From Diploscapter coronatus (taxonomy: Eukaryota; Nematoda; Chromadorea; Rhabditida; Rhabditidae), in the NCBI GenBank assembly GCA_964036155.1, contig OZ038422.1, positions 53,467,201 through 53,531,200 of the forward strand: a stretch of DNA of 64,000 nucleotides, given 5' to 3'. The notes beneath the pieces are model-generated. The model had not been told where the DNA came from, searched no databases, and was given only the letters and a program-made list of their open reading frames with translations. The position numbers were made by a program, and so were the translations under genes. Of the stretch, positions 32,613-44,300 are shown in pieces (the stretch's first letter is position 1; each line of letters starts with the position of its first letter).

Positions 32613-35600
32613 CTATTTCGAATATTCTTGTGTTTTCAACATCGTTTGAATTGATTGATTCTCCTGCGCGCCAATCGCCTCCAATCTTTTCTCTTCCCTT
32701 GACTTTCAAGCCGCACTTTTCCTGACTCTTTCGCTCTATCACGATGCAAGTAATTTTCCGAACCTCCTGTGCTATTCAGACAGTTACTATCTGCCAGTCG
32801 CCTCTTATCTCTTTCCGCCTTCCATTCAACTTCACACCCAAGCATTTATCACTTGTCCCCGACATATATCTAGCGAACGGCATAGATCGAGAATAATTTA
32901 GGATTCATTTAAATTCACTTTTCTATAAAATTTTCGAATACATTTTTTAATTCTACGCGTTTAACGTCTTTTCAAAATATGCGATTAGATAGAATAGAAG
33001 ATTTTTTGCTTACATTATCTTATCATAAAATTTCCTTCTTATTTTGTGAAATGATCCAAGACTATACTTTAACTTATTTTCACCAAAATTGATGCTTTAC
33101 CGACGAATATTCACGCTTATCCATGAGAAAGCAAGTGCATTCATTATATCTCAATTCTGTGCAGATTGGAACTTTCGCAAGTTGATTCTGAATAACTTAC
33201 TGTTGAATAACGAGACGTCTTGTTTAAAATATAGGAATTAGTTTCATGAACTCGTTGTCGATAAAAACGATTTTTTAAATGAAGAGGCAGAAACCGAATA
33301 ACTAATACTCTCCGTTGAAAATGACAAAGCCCTCGCTTGTGCTCTTCGCGAAAGGGGGAGATGCGAAACGCATCGCGTTCTCATACATTGCGGCTTCCGT
33401 TGTGAGGAGCATTTTTTTCACACTCCTTTCACCCTTTTTTTACCTTGCCTTGCTCTGTATGTCCCTTCTCCCATGACTTTACAGTCATGTGCCTCACCCC
33501 GATTTGATACATTTTAACTTTTCACTTTTCTCTCGCTTAAACGATTCAATTATCCAAGTTAAAGGTTCTAATAAACTGCTGCGTAATCAATTGTCCCAAT
33601 TCCCCTAAACCTACTAACTGCACTCATATCGGTGGACTGGACCGATGATCACCCAGACCTTACTGTTTTGCTTCATTTGCGTCTCGAAGCTACATGCCTA
33701 AAGATTCATATCCTTATGAAGAATGGGGGAATTTGTTTCGCTAGTCAATTTTGCATAAATAAAATTTCAAATCTAGTCGGACAAATCGATAGGAGCGCCA
33801 AAATGTTTATCCCTGTTGCAATTTATCTTCTTATTGCGAAGCCTGGTCCTCAAAAGAAGAGAGGAGAATAGGAAAAAGCAGCTAAAATTGTTACGGCTAG
33901 AGTAAGATAGAGTAAATCTTCTTCGAATTTTTATGTGCCATAGATTTATTTTGAATGTTATTTTTTCTATCGATTTATTCTTAATTTTTTGTTGGAATAT
34001 ATTTTTGTCTGGACAATGTTTTGTCTTGGAGTTCGAATCAAATGATCTCATTAACCAATCGATTTCGTATATCCAGACTTTTGTTTTTGCTAAACTTACA
34101 AAGATGCCGTTTTATTTGAGGGCTTCTCGTAAATCAATCTGTGCACATTTATTATTCTAATTTGACTCTTAATAACCTATATTAATAGGAAAATATCAAT
34201 GAATTTTGCTAGTATCGAAATTTCTACTGTCTTGAAAAAACTGCCAGCCCACTTCCGTGCACACGATTCTAGTGAATATGAGAAAAGATGCGCCAAAAGG
34301 CAACTACCGTATGGAAATTGAGAATATGGGAAATGAGAAGGCGAAGGTGTAAATCACTGAAAGAACTTGAGGCGTAACATTGAACTATCATTGACTAGCT
34401 GAATGAGAAGTCAGTTGTGAGAGATGATGGATAGATTTCCATAATTAGATGCGGCCATTGACATCTTCTAAATTTCATTTCCATTTCGCAATAATTGTTC
34501 GATTATTTACGTTTCATTTGCATTTAGATCAAGATTATTTTCTCTCGTTCTATGCAAATATTTCGAGTCAAATATCGATTAAATTCTACTTTCTGCCCCT
34601 TTGCAATTCCATTTCCTCCCACTTTAACTGAAACCATGATTCGGTTGTCATAAAAATGGTATTTTCACAATCTGTGCCATTGTTTCATACCACCGATGGT
34701 TAATATATACGAATTCGTGTTCTAATGTATACAAGAACTTTGTCGCGAATTGCGACTTTCGTCTTTTTTCCATTTCGTAGAAAAGTTACGATTTTCTATG
34801 TTATCAGATTGAGTTTATCCCCGATGCATAAATGTTTTCCTTTCCTCTCTCCTCGCACTTTTCTGTCTCAAGATAAAAACAACATTCCTTGCTGTTACTC
34901 AGCACAATTCACCGAATTTGTTTTTATTTATGATTTTACATTTTTTTTTATAAATGGTTTAATAATTATTCAAGTTTGAGGATCAAATAAATCATCTACA
35001 CGCTCAATTGTCCTACTACCCCTAACCTACTAGTTGCACTCACGCGTTGGTTGGACCGATCAACCACGACCAACCATATTTACCATAAACGTGGTTATTC
35101 CCAGCGAAGTACCAAAGCTGGTCGGTGCAGCCTCTTGCTTTCCTTCTTCTTTTTTCTGATTCCTTCACTCTTTGTTCTTGGACACTCTCTGGTGAACAAC
35201 GCTGAGAGCTAGAGACCTTGATATCTCATACCGAGCTAGACCTTTCGATTCTACTTCTATCCTTTCCTCTGATCAAGATCTCGAAACTCATCTCAAACCT
35301 ATCTTGCTCCCGGCATATTCTATGAGAATTTTTATCTGCTTCTAAACAAACCGAAAACGAGTGAAATGTTTATGATAATGTAGGATGGATATACGCAACT
35401 TATTGGGTTGGTACGTGAATCCACTATCACGCAAAATTGGGAAGATATGAGCCCTTGAAATGAGAATAAGCATATTTCGGAGTAAATATCTTTCTTCGTC
35501 CGATCTTCCGCGATAGTGCAGTTTTGAGAACCTGATCAAAAACTTCTCAGAATTAGAACTTCTTTCACAATATGATACCCCAAAAGATTTCTCTCGAAAT

Positions 35601-36164
35601 GTTCGTTTCTTATATTTTCCCGACAACGTTTGTCAACTCATACCATATGATTATGAATTATAGTAGTTAACAGACGATGATTCTCATTTTGAAAATTCTT
35701 TCTTCCATGAAGAGACGAAGCTGAAAGATTGGGAACGTCAGATATGGTATACTCGAACATTGGTCTACAATAAACCATAGTCCTTTCGGTACTAGCTTAT
35801 GTCTATCTTGGAGAACCTTGGAAGAGAACTTATGTTAAGATGCAACACTATTCGACTTACTTCTTTACTTTCAAAGAAATGCAACATTCGCGCAGGGTCG
35901 ACAAAACTATACTATGCTTTACTTCTAAAAATATAATCTTTTCTTTTCACATTGCTTTCATCTAGTGAAAATTCTGCTTTCTGGATTTTAATATGATTTA
36001 TAAACACGCGCATTTGCAATATTTACGATTTTTGGTCAATAACATACGCACGGCTTTTTCATTATTCATTTTGCAACATATTTTAGCCTCAATCGATGCG
36101 TCATTTCATCATTTCTAATAAAGTCTATTTCACTTTAATTTCGGATCTTTAGGCCGGACAAATT
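32613..36164. other. Gene-poor region with a short dispersed repeat
   Basis: No coding chain was found. Two related 65-bp stretches, 33590-33655 and 35005-35070, share CAATTGTCC, CCTACTA, TTGCACTCA and a TGGACCGAT block. They may be copies of a small repeat or ncRNA. The 200 bp before 36164 should hold the promoter or trans-splice region of the zinc-finger gene: TTTAG at 36148-36152, 12 bases before its ATG. Confidence 0.5.
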
Positions 36165-39100
36165 ATGCAAGAATTTCAATGTCCGGTGTGCAGATGCAAA
36201 CCGAAAGTGGAACCAGATCTGGAAATCCACATCTCCTTAGATCATCTCGGTAAGACTGTTACCATTTTAACTAATCCAATACTCTGTGTCTGGCGCATTG
36301 CGTAATTGGAAAAACATCTCACTTCTTGCAATATGCCATAGAGCATTTATATTTATCTCACTTGATGGAACGGAACGAAAATAGCAGCAGTCGTGTTCTG
36401 GCCTGTCTATGAGAAAGAAACAAAGTTTGGAGACACAGTAGAGAAGGAGGTCATTCCTTTATCAAAAAGATGAGGAGAGAACAATAGAAAAAAAGTGACA
36501 AGAAAAATCATTGGGTCAGGCAAATAAACAAGTTTTCTGAACGTCGAAAGATCAACACCTAAAAATAAACAAATTGAATGCGGCCAGCACACCAATATCT
36601 ATTAAATCGAAGAAAAGATAGAAAATAAATCAATTTCACTTTTTTCAATTGACATTACACGAGCATATCATTAATCTCATTTAGAAATTTTTTTCTATTT
36701 TCCAACGAAATGAGAGAAACAAAGAATTGGAACGGCCTTGTCAAACTAACAAAGAATCGAATTCACTTAAAATCATTCAATCAGAATCAATTGTAGGCTA
36801 TCAGCCTTGGCACTGCGTGAGATGCCTCGAACAGAGGGCCACGGAACATGCAATGAGAGAACATTGGACCGTTTCTCATCAGGGAGAAAAGCCACAGGTA
36901 AAATCTGACCTTGATATTCAGAGTTATTGATCAGTTGAAATGAAATCTATGTTGAAATTAAAGTCGGTAGAAGTTTCATTCTAAAATAAACATAGGGAAC
37001 ACTTTTGTCAGATGAAGATAAAAAGTAAGGTGCAGGTCTCAAGCAGGAAATCATATTTTTGCCCTATTTCGTAGTATCCAAATCTTTGATTAATGATCGA
37101 TTGAAGAGATAAATTTGTAAGGAAAATATACACTCGGTATGCTGCATAGAATGTCTGACGATCGCCCTACTTAGCGCTATTTTAAACTTACTATTCTGAA
37201 ATTTTGTCACCAAAATAAGTTGTGATTAATGAGGTATCGATTTCTTTTATTCTTCTTCAGATGATGTTCCAAGAGGTGCCGGAAAATACCAGAATCCTTA
37301 TGAAAATGATGAACCTGGCAAAGCGTGGAGAGAAGGGAGAAGTGTTGGCTATCAAGAAGCTAATCAAGGAGGAGATGAAGAAAGAAAACACAGCTACAAG
37401 TTCAATGAGCGAGTTCAGGATTGTGAGTTAATTTTTATACAGTATATCTCTAAAATTGTTATAAAATAATTTTCAAATATTAAATTTGAGGATAAAATTT
37501 TTCGGATATACTGCATTTTCAGTTTCATTATTATAATATGAAAATATTAGGTTGTGGCATAAGTAATGAGAAAATTTTGGCATTTACATTTTATCATATT
37601 TCGCAAAAATGAGACAACGAACGGATTAGAAGTAATTGCCATTAGCATTGACTGTTTCCTTCCAACGACCTGGCAGAGCATGGATACCAGCCCTGTAGAA
37701 CTCCGCAGTCTGTGAGCCGAAGAATCCCTTCAGTGCAGATTCGACATCCTTACGATCCTTGAAGTTCTGTCCTCTAAGGAAGTGACTGAGGTGCTTGAAG
37801 AGGTGGTAATCAGAGAGGGCCAGGTCGGGACTATAAGGGGGATGGGGGTAGTACGTGCCATCCATATCCTTCCAGTTCAGCCTTCACACTTCTTGCAACA
37901 TGTGGCCTAACATTGTCATGTTGGAATTAGATTTCGGCCTGTGCTCCTCGAGTGCTTTCCAGATGTAACTTTAACTTTCGTAGCTGTGCAGTGTAGACCT
38001 GTGCCGTTACTGTTTCACCCTCCTTCAATGTCTCCCAGTATTCAATACCGTTCACACTCCACCATATACAGAGTAGGATCTTTTTGGGGTGTAGAGAGGG
38101 TTTAGGGACGTCCTCTGGTTGTTCATCCTCATCGACCCACATTGCCCTTCTCTCACTGTTATCGTAGAGGATCCACCTTTCGTCCCCAGTGATAACACGA
38201 TCCAGCCAGTTCGTTGTGCGATGATACGTTAGAAGATTCAAAGCATCATCAACCCTCCTATCCTTGTCAAAATCCGAAATAGCATGGGGTACCCATCTTC
38301 CAAGCTTAGCCTTCTTCCCAATGGTCTTCAGTTCTCGGGCTACAGTGGACCAGTCAACATCAAGGACTGTCTCCATATCCCGCGTAGTAAGATAGAGGTC
38401 ATCCTCCACGATCTCCCGCAATTCGTCCAAATCCAGCTCTCGTGGACGACCTGACTTGGGTTCATCTTCAAACGAGTAGTCTTTTTCCTTGTAACGAGCG
38501 ACATAACGATAGATGGCGGTTTGAGAGGGGGCATTGGTGTCATACGTAGCAGTAAGTTTCTCATGGATATCCTTCACTTTGAGGCCACTTAGGAACAAAA
38601 AAAGAACTACATTCCGTAAATGGAAATTGTTGGGAATAAAAGCATTCGGCATGTCTCACTAGTAGATTGAGTCGATATGATGGTGGGTTGTTCACGCATA
38701 GGGACCCTTCCACTATCTATCCCCCCAATGCACTTTGTTCCCTGATAAGACATGAAAGAGAGAGGAACGGACAAACAACATGCAAAAATTCTCATTACTT
38801 ATGCCACAACCTAATAGTTTTTTTATAGGAACCCTCTTTAGCGAAGATACGAAGTCCAATTGGCAGCTACGAGTGCCGAATATGCAAGGGAAAGAAAGAT
38901 GCCAAGAAAACCGAATTTCGAAACGATAAAGTAATCATTGCAAATAAGTTTTTTTCTTTATAATTAAGTTTAATAACTTTCAGGTCATCACTCATTTCTT
39001 CATTCACCTGTCTGAACTCTATAACTTGGATCGCTACAGCTGCGTGAATTGCGACTTTAAAGTAGCCGATTATCGTTCTGCCAAGAACCATTCCTGGGAG

Positions 39101-40023
39101 CTTCATTGCCAGACAATGTGTTGCACAGATGAGAGCTCGGTTAGCAGATCATTTTTAAACATTTTATGTTGAATTAAACTATTTCAGACATTTGACACGA
39201 AGATCATCAAGAAAGCGTCGAAGAGAGTCTTTGGCAAAAAATATTTAATTTGCGAGAAGATTCTTCACCCCCTGAACCCTGATGACGAAAACGTATGTTG
39301 AAGTTTCATAAAGTGATTCATAACGAAAACAACCCGAATTTCAAATTTCTCAACTATTTCATAACATAATTCAAGAAATAAAGACCTACTGAGACTTGAC
39401 AAAGAGGTTATCTTAGGGATTTTATTAAATTTTTAAAAGAAAGAAAATATATTGAAACTTATTTAGAGGGCGCAAGTGATTTTTAAAAATCGAAGTTCTG
39501 GACACGAAATCCAGATCATTAAATTGGTCATAATGTATGAATTCTAAATCTATTTATACTTTTTCTATACCGATGCTCCTATCAAAAAGTTGCATTGCGT
39601 ACTACATGCGATTTGCGATTTTCAAACCAGATGCACTCATTCGTATAGATCGGTTTTTCGTTTTTCTTTCCCCTAAAATGTTTGTCGAGGTCAGAAGTTT
39701 CGTAATTGCTTTGAAGATTTTATTGGGGAGATCCAGAAAACTCAAGAAGCCCGAAAAGGTTAAAAAATTTGACTGCATTTGTGCTCTCTAAACTTGCTAC
39801 ACATTTTTACAATTTTCCAATAATTTCAAAATTTCAGAAAGAAAAGCGGCAGAAAATTCGAGATGGCTTTGATCTGAAGCAGTTCTTGGGCTGGTGTCAA
39901 TCAAATACGAACAAAATCGTAGCCAAAGAGCAGAGGGATACCGTCGTCATTGGAAATGCAGTTAATGACAAGGAAGAGAAGAGTAAGCTATTTCTGAAAA
40001 TTCATAAATTGTACTCAGAATAA
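36165..40023 (+). CDS. C2H2 zinc-finger protein
   Basis: Modelled exons are 36165-36249, about 36725-36897, 37261-37425, 38829-38930, 38984-39139, 39188-39292 and 39838-40023. The phase is continuous throughout; the second exon's acceptor is weak. Finger 1 is CPVCRCK...IHISLDH and finger 2 is CVRCLEQ...REHWTVSH, both C-x2-C-x12-H-x4-H. Exons 4-5 carry a third, wider Cys/His pair (CRIC ... HFFIHLSELY) and a fourth finger (CVNCDFK...NHSWELH). The rest is Lys/Glu-rich, compatible with a nuclear DNA- or RNA-binding protein. The 37426-38828 intron holds a mariner element and the 39293-39837 intron a hAT-like MITE. Start is the first ATG after a TTTAG acceptor, so trans-splicing is possible. I cannot name an orthologue. 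Confidence 0.78.
37547..38814 (-). mobile_element. mariner-family transposon, 1268 bp, inactivated
   Basis: Perfect 26-bp terminal inverted repeats (TTAGGTTGTGGCATAAGTAA then TGAGAA) are flanked by TA at 37545-37546 and 38815-38816, the mariner target duplication. Length is typical. It lies inside an intron of the zinc-finger gene, in the opposite orientation, so splicing would remove it. Confidence 0.95.
37626..38652 (-). pseudogene. mariner transposase, broken by a stop and a frameshift
   Basis: Reads from ATG 38652. The N-terminal helix-turn-helix half ends in SFEDEPKSGRP, and the catalytic half has the first Asp in VITGDERW. A TAA interrupts just before the second Asp (FQHDN) at about 37927. 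A one-base gain in a C run near 37825-37840 shifts the frame before the third Asp (SPDLALSDYH). Allowing for these, the spacing is DD34D, the mariner signature. Two separate lesions mean this copy cannot make transposase. Confidence 0.93.
39466..39790. mobile_element. Non-autonomous hAT-like MITE in a zinc-finger gene intron
   Basis: The left end TAGAGGGCGCAAGTGATT and the right end GCATTTGTGCTCTCTA form an imperfect inverted pair. Flanks AACTTATT / AACTTGCT look like a decayed 8-bp duplication. The first 140 bp recur at about 43094-43225 (TAGAGAGCGCAAGTGATC...). Related ends occur at 47606-47890 and 60231-60413. Confidence 0.65.
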
Positions 40024-41302
40024 TCCAAATTTTTAAAAATATCAACCAAACCGAAAGGCTAAAGATTTTATAAACATGTTCACATTTTCTGCCAACGAAC
40101 TTTATGCACGTGTTGTCTAGCACTAACATTTTAACACGTAAACTTTGAAGCCGTTGTAATCGGTTGTAAGGCTAAATTTTGGCTAATACTATCAGTCCTC
40201 GTCCCTCCTATTCTCCCGTTTATATTAACCAAATGATATGTTATAATTGAATCACCCTGATGGGACAGTAAGACGGGGTATTGAATATTGTGCAATCAGA
40301 ATAATTCAATTACACGTTTATACATATTACTCTCCTATCGACTCTGCCATCCTCGAACATCTTGCATTGGAGCAATCTATCTGTTCATCTGTTCAAATTT
40401 CCAACTCCGTTTTGACTCGTGTCTGTTTAATTCATATTCTATAAACTATAGTTCTTCTGTCAAAATGGGATCCAACTTGTTCAAAAGTCGACATAAAATG
40501 AAAAATAATCAATTGGCATCAAATTGTCTTCGATGTTGCTTTTTTGCATCACATCGAAATATATATTAGACACTTCAAAGAGCAACGGTGTAGAATAGAG
40601 AGCCTTCGGGCTAACATTTTGAACAATGGGATTTCAATTTTTGCTTTCTGGCTTTTTTGATACCATTCTACCTCGAGTATGCAGTTTGAGATCCTTATTG
40701 CAAATAATTAGTTTCGTTCCATTCTAGAATTTTTGAAATTCTTCACTTTCCCAAGAATTTCTTCGAGTTTTGAGATCGTAGTGGAGAAAAAAATACGAAC
40801 CACATTGCAGGCAGCCTTTTTCATCTTTAAACACGCACAAGATATGAGTAATGCACTTTGTACTTTTAATCGACGAAAATTGAATACCTATCGACGTCTT
40901 TTTTATATGCTAACTGCAAGGGATCTGCCTATTTGGGAATGGTACACATTCCATTACGAAATCTTGCAAATATTTGAGCGAAATATCACAGAGAGATTCC
41001 CATCTTCCTCCCGCATTCGTCCCGAGTCGGGCCCGCAGCGGAGCGACTCGGGACGAACGCGGGAGGAACGCGTGAACTTTTCTCTGTGAAAAGGCTGATC
41101 GATTGAATTTAGCCTACTATAGTTCACATCCTATTTTTGGAAAATAGCATGGGAAAGTAAAAAAAAAAACGAGGGGATAGGAACTACAAGGGGCCCCGCT
41201 TTTTTCAAATACTATATAATTTTGCCATCATATTTACTTTCGCACCCTACTCGGCATAACTAAAGTCAACGTTGTAAATCATTTGATAACTTCAAGAATA
41301 AG
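40024..41302. other. Spacer between zinc-finger and homeodomain genes, with a strong hairpin
   Basis: No gene assigned. The open frame at 40733-41089 runs 118 codons but has no start context, splice signals or recognisable domain, and its end is the GC-rich hairpin at 41007-41066. It is left unannotated as a gene. Confidence 0.5.
41007..41066. repeat. GC-rich inverted repeat (23-bp arms, 14-bp loop)
   Basis: The left arm CCTCCCGCATTCGTCCCGAG (41007-41029) pairs with the right arm ending CTCGGGACGAACGCGGGAGG (41044-41066) with a single mismatch. The loop is GGCCCGCAGCGGAG. The GC content is far above the surrounding AT-rich DNA. A transcript would fold into a long stable hairpin; whether it is transcribed is unknown. 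Confidence 0.85.
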
Positions 41303-44300
41303 ATGATTACAGCTTCAGTGGAAGCAACACCTAAACATCGCAAGAGAAAAGCTGGTGAAGAATCGATCGCCGGTGAGAAATTTGCGTCAGCGCGAACAAT
41401 GAAAGTTCGACCTGGGAAGCCGCGACAAAATGCAGTTGCATCGAATTTACTGGAGGAATCGAAATCGAAATTGAATGCAGACACAGACAAGGCTGGTCAG
41501 AGACAATCGAAAGAAGCAAACCTGCAGCCGATGATAAGCGATGCATCGGGTATGTTCACGGTTTTAGAAACACATTCTCGATTATGCTGAGAATTTTCAA
41601 GTGTTCCATTTAAATTAGCCATCTAGTATTCAATTGCTATTATGAACAGCTCTATGATTTTTCAATAAGTTTACAAATTGATCCTTGCAAATATCAATTT
41701 CAATCAATCATTCGTTTTTCAATTTGGCCAAAATTAACTTTCTAGTAAATGTGTCGAACGATAATCGAAAATTCCATTCGACAATCAATGAATGATTTTA
41801 GTTGCAGGCACGAATCAAATGACGGAGCTTGGCGGAAACGTCCAAATGAAATCGATCGACACGTCATCGTTGAAAGAAAATCTCACTGCATCGTCTTCTC
41901 AGAATGTCGATGATGCTGAAAATGACTCTTCAAAGATCATACCGAAGGTATGACATTATTTAAAATCAATATCTTCCAACAATGAATAAACCAAGTTCAT
42001 AAAAATAACAGGAACTTCAAATAATCCATTAAACTCCTGAAAGTTCATCTGCTTCATTCTTTTCATAATTTGAATTAGAAAAATACTGTAAAATTTGAAG
42101 AGAAAGATGCAAATTAACCAATAAAAATTTTAGAAAAGAATGAAGAAAGCCGATTCCGCTGAAGATCGGCTGGAAGGTATTCCTTTGTCTGTTGCTGCCA
42201 CTGAACTTCCACTACCGACTAATTCTGGGGCTGAGAAATCATTCCTATTTGACAATCCCCCGAACTCAACATCGGTGAGAATATACTTAATTCTTATTCA
42301 AGTCTCAAAGTCGTCCATTTTTCATTGTCATCACATCACGTTTCATAATTCTGTCAAATTCTGCCATATGGCACATAGAAATTAATCATTATCTCGAAGT
42401 GTATGGTCTAGATGATATTTGCGAAATTCCTATCGGCAATTATTTAGATTAGCATTTCAATCAAAGATTTAACTGGATGGGCTTAGAAGATAAAATCAAT
42501 TTGAATTATCGAAGATCAGATCATTTTGAAGAGGAACTATTAGAAAAAGTTTAAAATACTAATGTTTCGATATCATTTTTCTATAAAAAAAATTATCAAC
42601 CAATTTCGAAAAATGAATATTTTCCTTGCAGAAGTCGTCAAAGAATGAAATTCGAAACGAGAACTCTACTTCATCAAGTGAAACCTCAAAAAGCGAATCG
42701 TCGAACAATGTGCCAATCAAGAAAGCTCTGGAGAAGCAACTTTCAGCGGCGTCCTCTTCCTCGGGTAGAAACTATTCAATGTTTATTTTAAATTTCAACC
42801 TTCTCCGATAAATGATGATTTTCCATTATCACTCTCTCAATCGACGTCAAGAGATATCCATGACTGTCCATTAGCGCTTCATGTCGATTTGCCGATATTC
42901 GATAGTGAAAGTCACCCTTTGTCTCATATCTTTAAATTGCAGCCAAAGCGCATCTCCTTTCTAAACATTTATCATTTCGATATAATTATTTTTGGTGAAA
43001 ATTGAAATTGAAGACTTGCAGAAAATTTTTAAGAAAAATGAGAAAAAAACATACGATAATGTTCTCAATTGACTTATTGATTGAAACGTAAATAGAGAGC
43101 GCAAGTGATCTTTCAAAATCAACATTCTGGACATGAAATCCAGATCATTAAATTGGTCATGATGTATGAATTCTAAATCTACTTCATACTAATGCTCCTA
43201 TCAAAAGTTGTTCATTGCGTACTTTTGAAAATAGCGACTTACAAATATGTTGTCGCCGGTCATTTTTTGCTCTAAAATATGCAGGAGAATGCGAACTACT
43301 ATAGATTTCTAGGTGCTTCGAAGGGGATCCCCTTTTTCGAGTAGAAAAGTTAAAAAAAAAACGCGAAATTTGCTTAATGAGCAAACTTTAAACTGTCTCA
43401 GAACATTTCCCGACTATTTTTACAGCGTTTCAACAACGCATACCGTTCTCCCGAATGCTCATTTAGAGTATATAAGGAAATTTTGCTTGAAATTAGCGAA
43501 ATAATTAATGAGGAACCAAAATTGAATCAATTTTTGCTTCACGAAGTGGGCGAAGCTTGCAGACTCTGATAATAATATCAAATTTCTAATAAATGAAAAG
43601 AAAATTTAGTATCAACATAATAATTCTAGAGTCGATTACATCTGTCGAAGTTCCAAGCTCTGCTGAGGACGACGATGCAATTTTTTCGTTGAAGGCGAAG
43701 ATCAAGGATGTAAAGAATCAGATCGGTCAACTTCAACAAAACAAGGAGCTCGTCGAAGAGAAACAGAAGCAGGATGAAGAGGAGCTCCAGAAGAAGAAAG
43801 AAGAAAGCCAAGATGTCAAGGAGGCTTTGCTCGTGATGCGGAAGAGAAGAGGCGAAGTTAGGAAACAAGCTTACGAGCAACTGTGGCAGCTTCAGGCTAA
43901 CAAGGTAAATTCATTGATTTATTTCGAACATAAAAATCTGAAAATTCAGATTGCCTTTGAAAAAGAATTGTTCTTGACGAGTTTGGAGGAAAACGTTGAA
44001 AATGACGATTTGTATCAAGTACGAAGACTTCTATAGGTTGATTTTAAAAAATAATTTTAGGAAGCTTCTACCAGCCTGCAGAACGAAAACGTCGCATCAA
44101 TTGAAACTATCGTACCCCTCGAGGTTTCAAATGAAAAGAGCCAAAATATCACTCAATCAGAAGATTTGCCAGAGGAAACTATTCACCTAGTAAATTTATC
44201 ACGAATTTTGATTCATGTAAAATTACTCCCGAGAAAATATTGAGTAAAGGGAAGGTAGAAAGGATAATTTTCATGAACTACTTTAGTTGTGAATTTTTCG

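Noticed and set aside
40733..41089. 118-codon open frame between two regulator genes
   Set aside because: No recognisable domain, no upstream signals, and its last third is the GC-rich hairpin.
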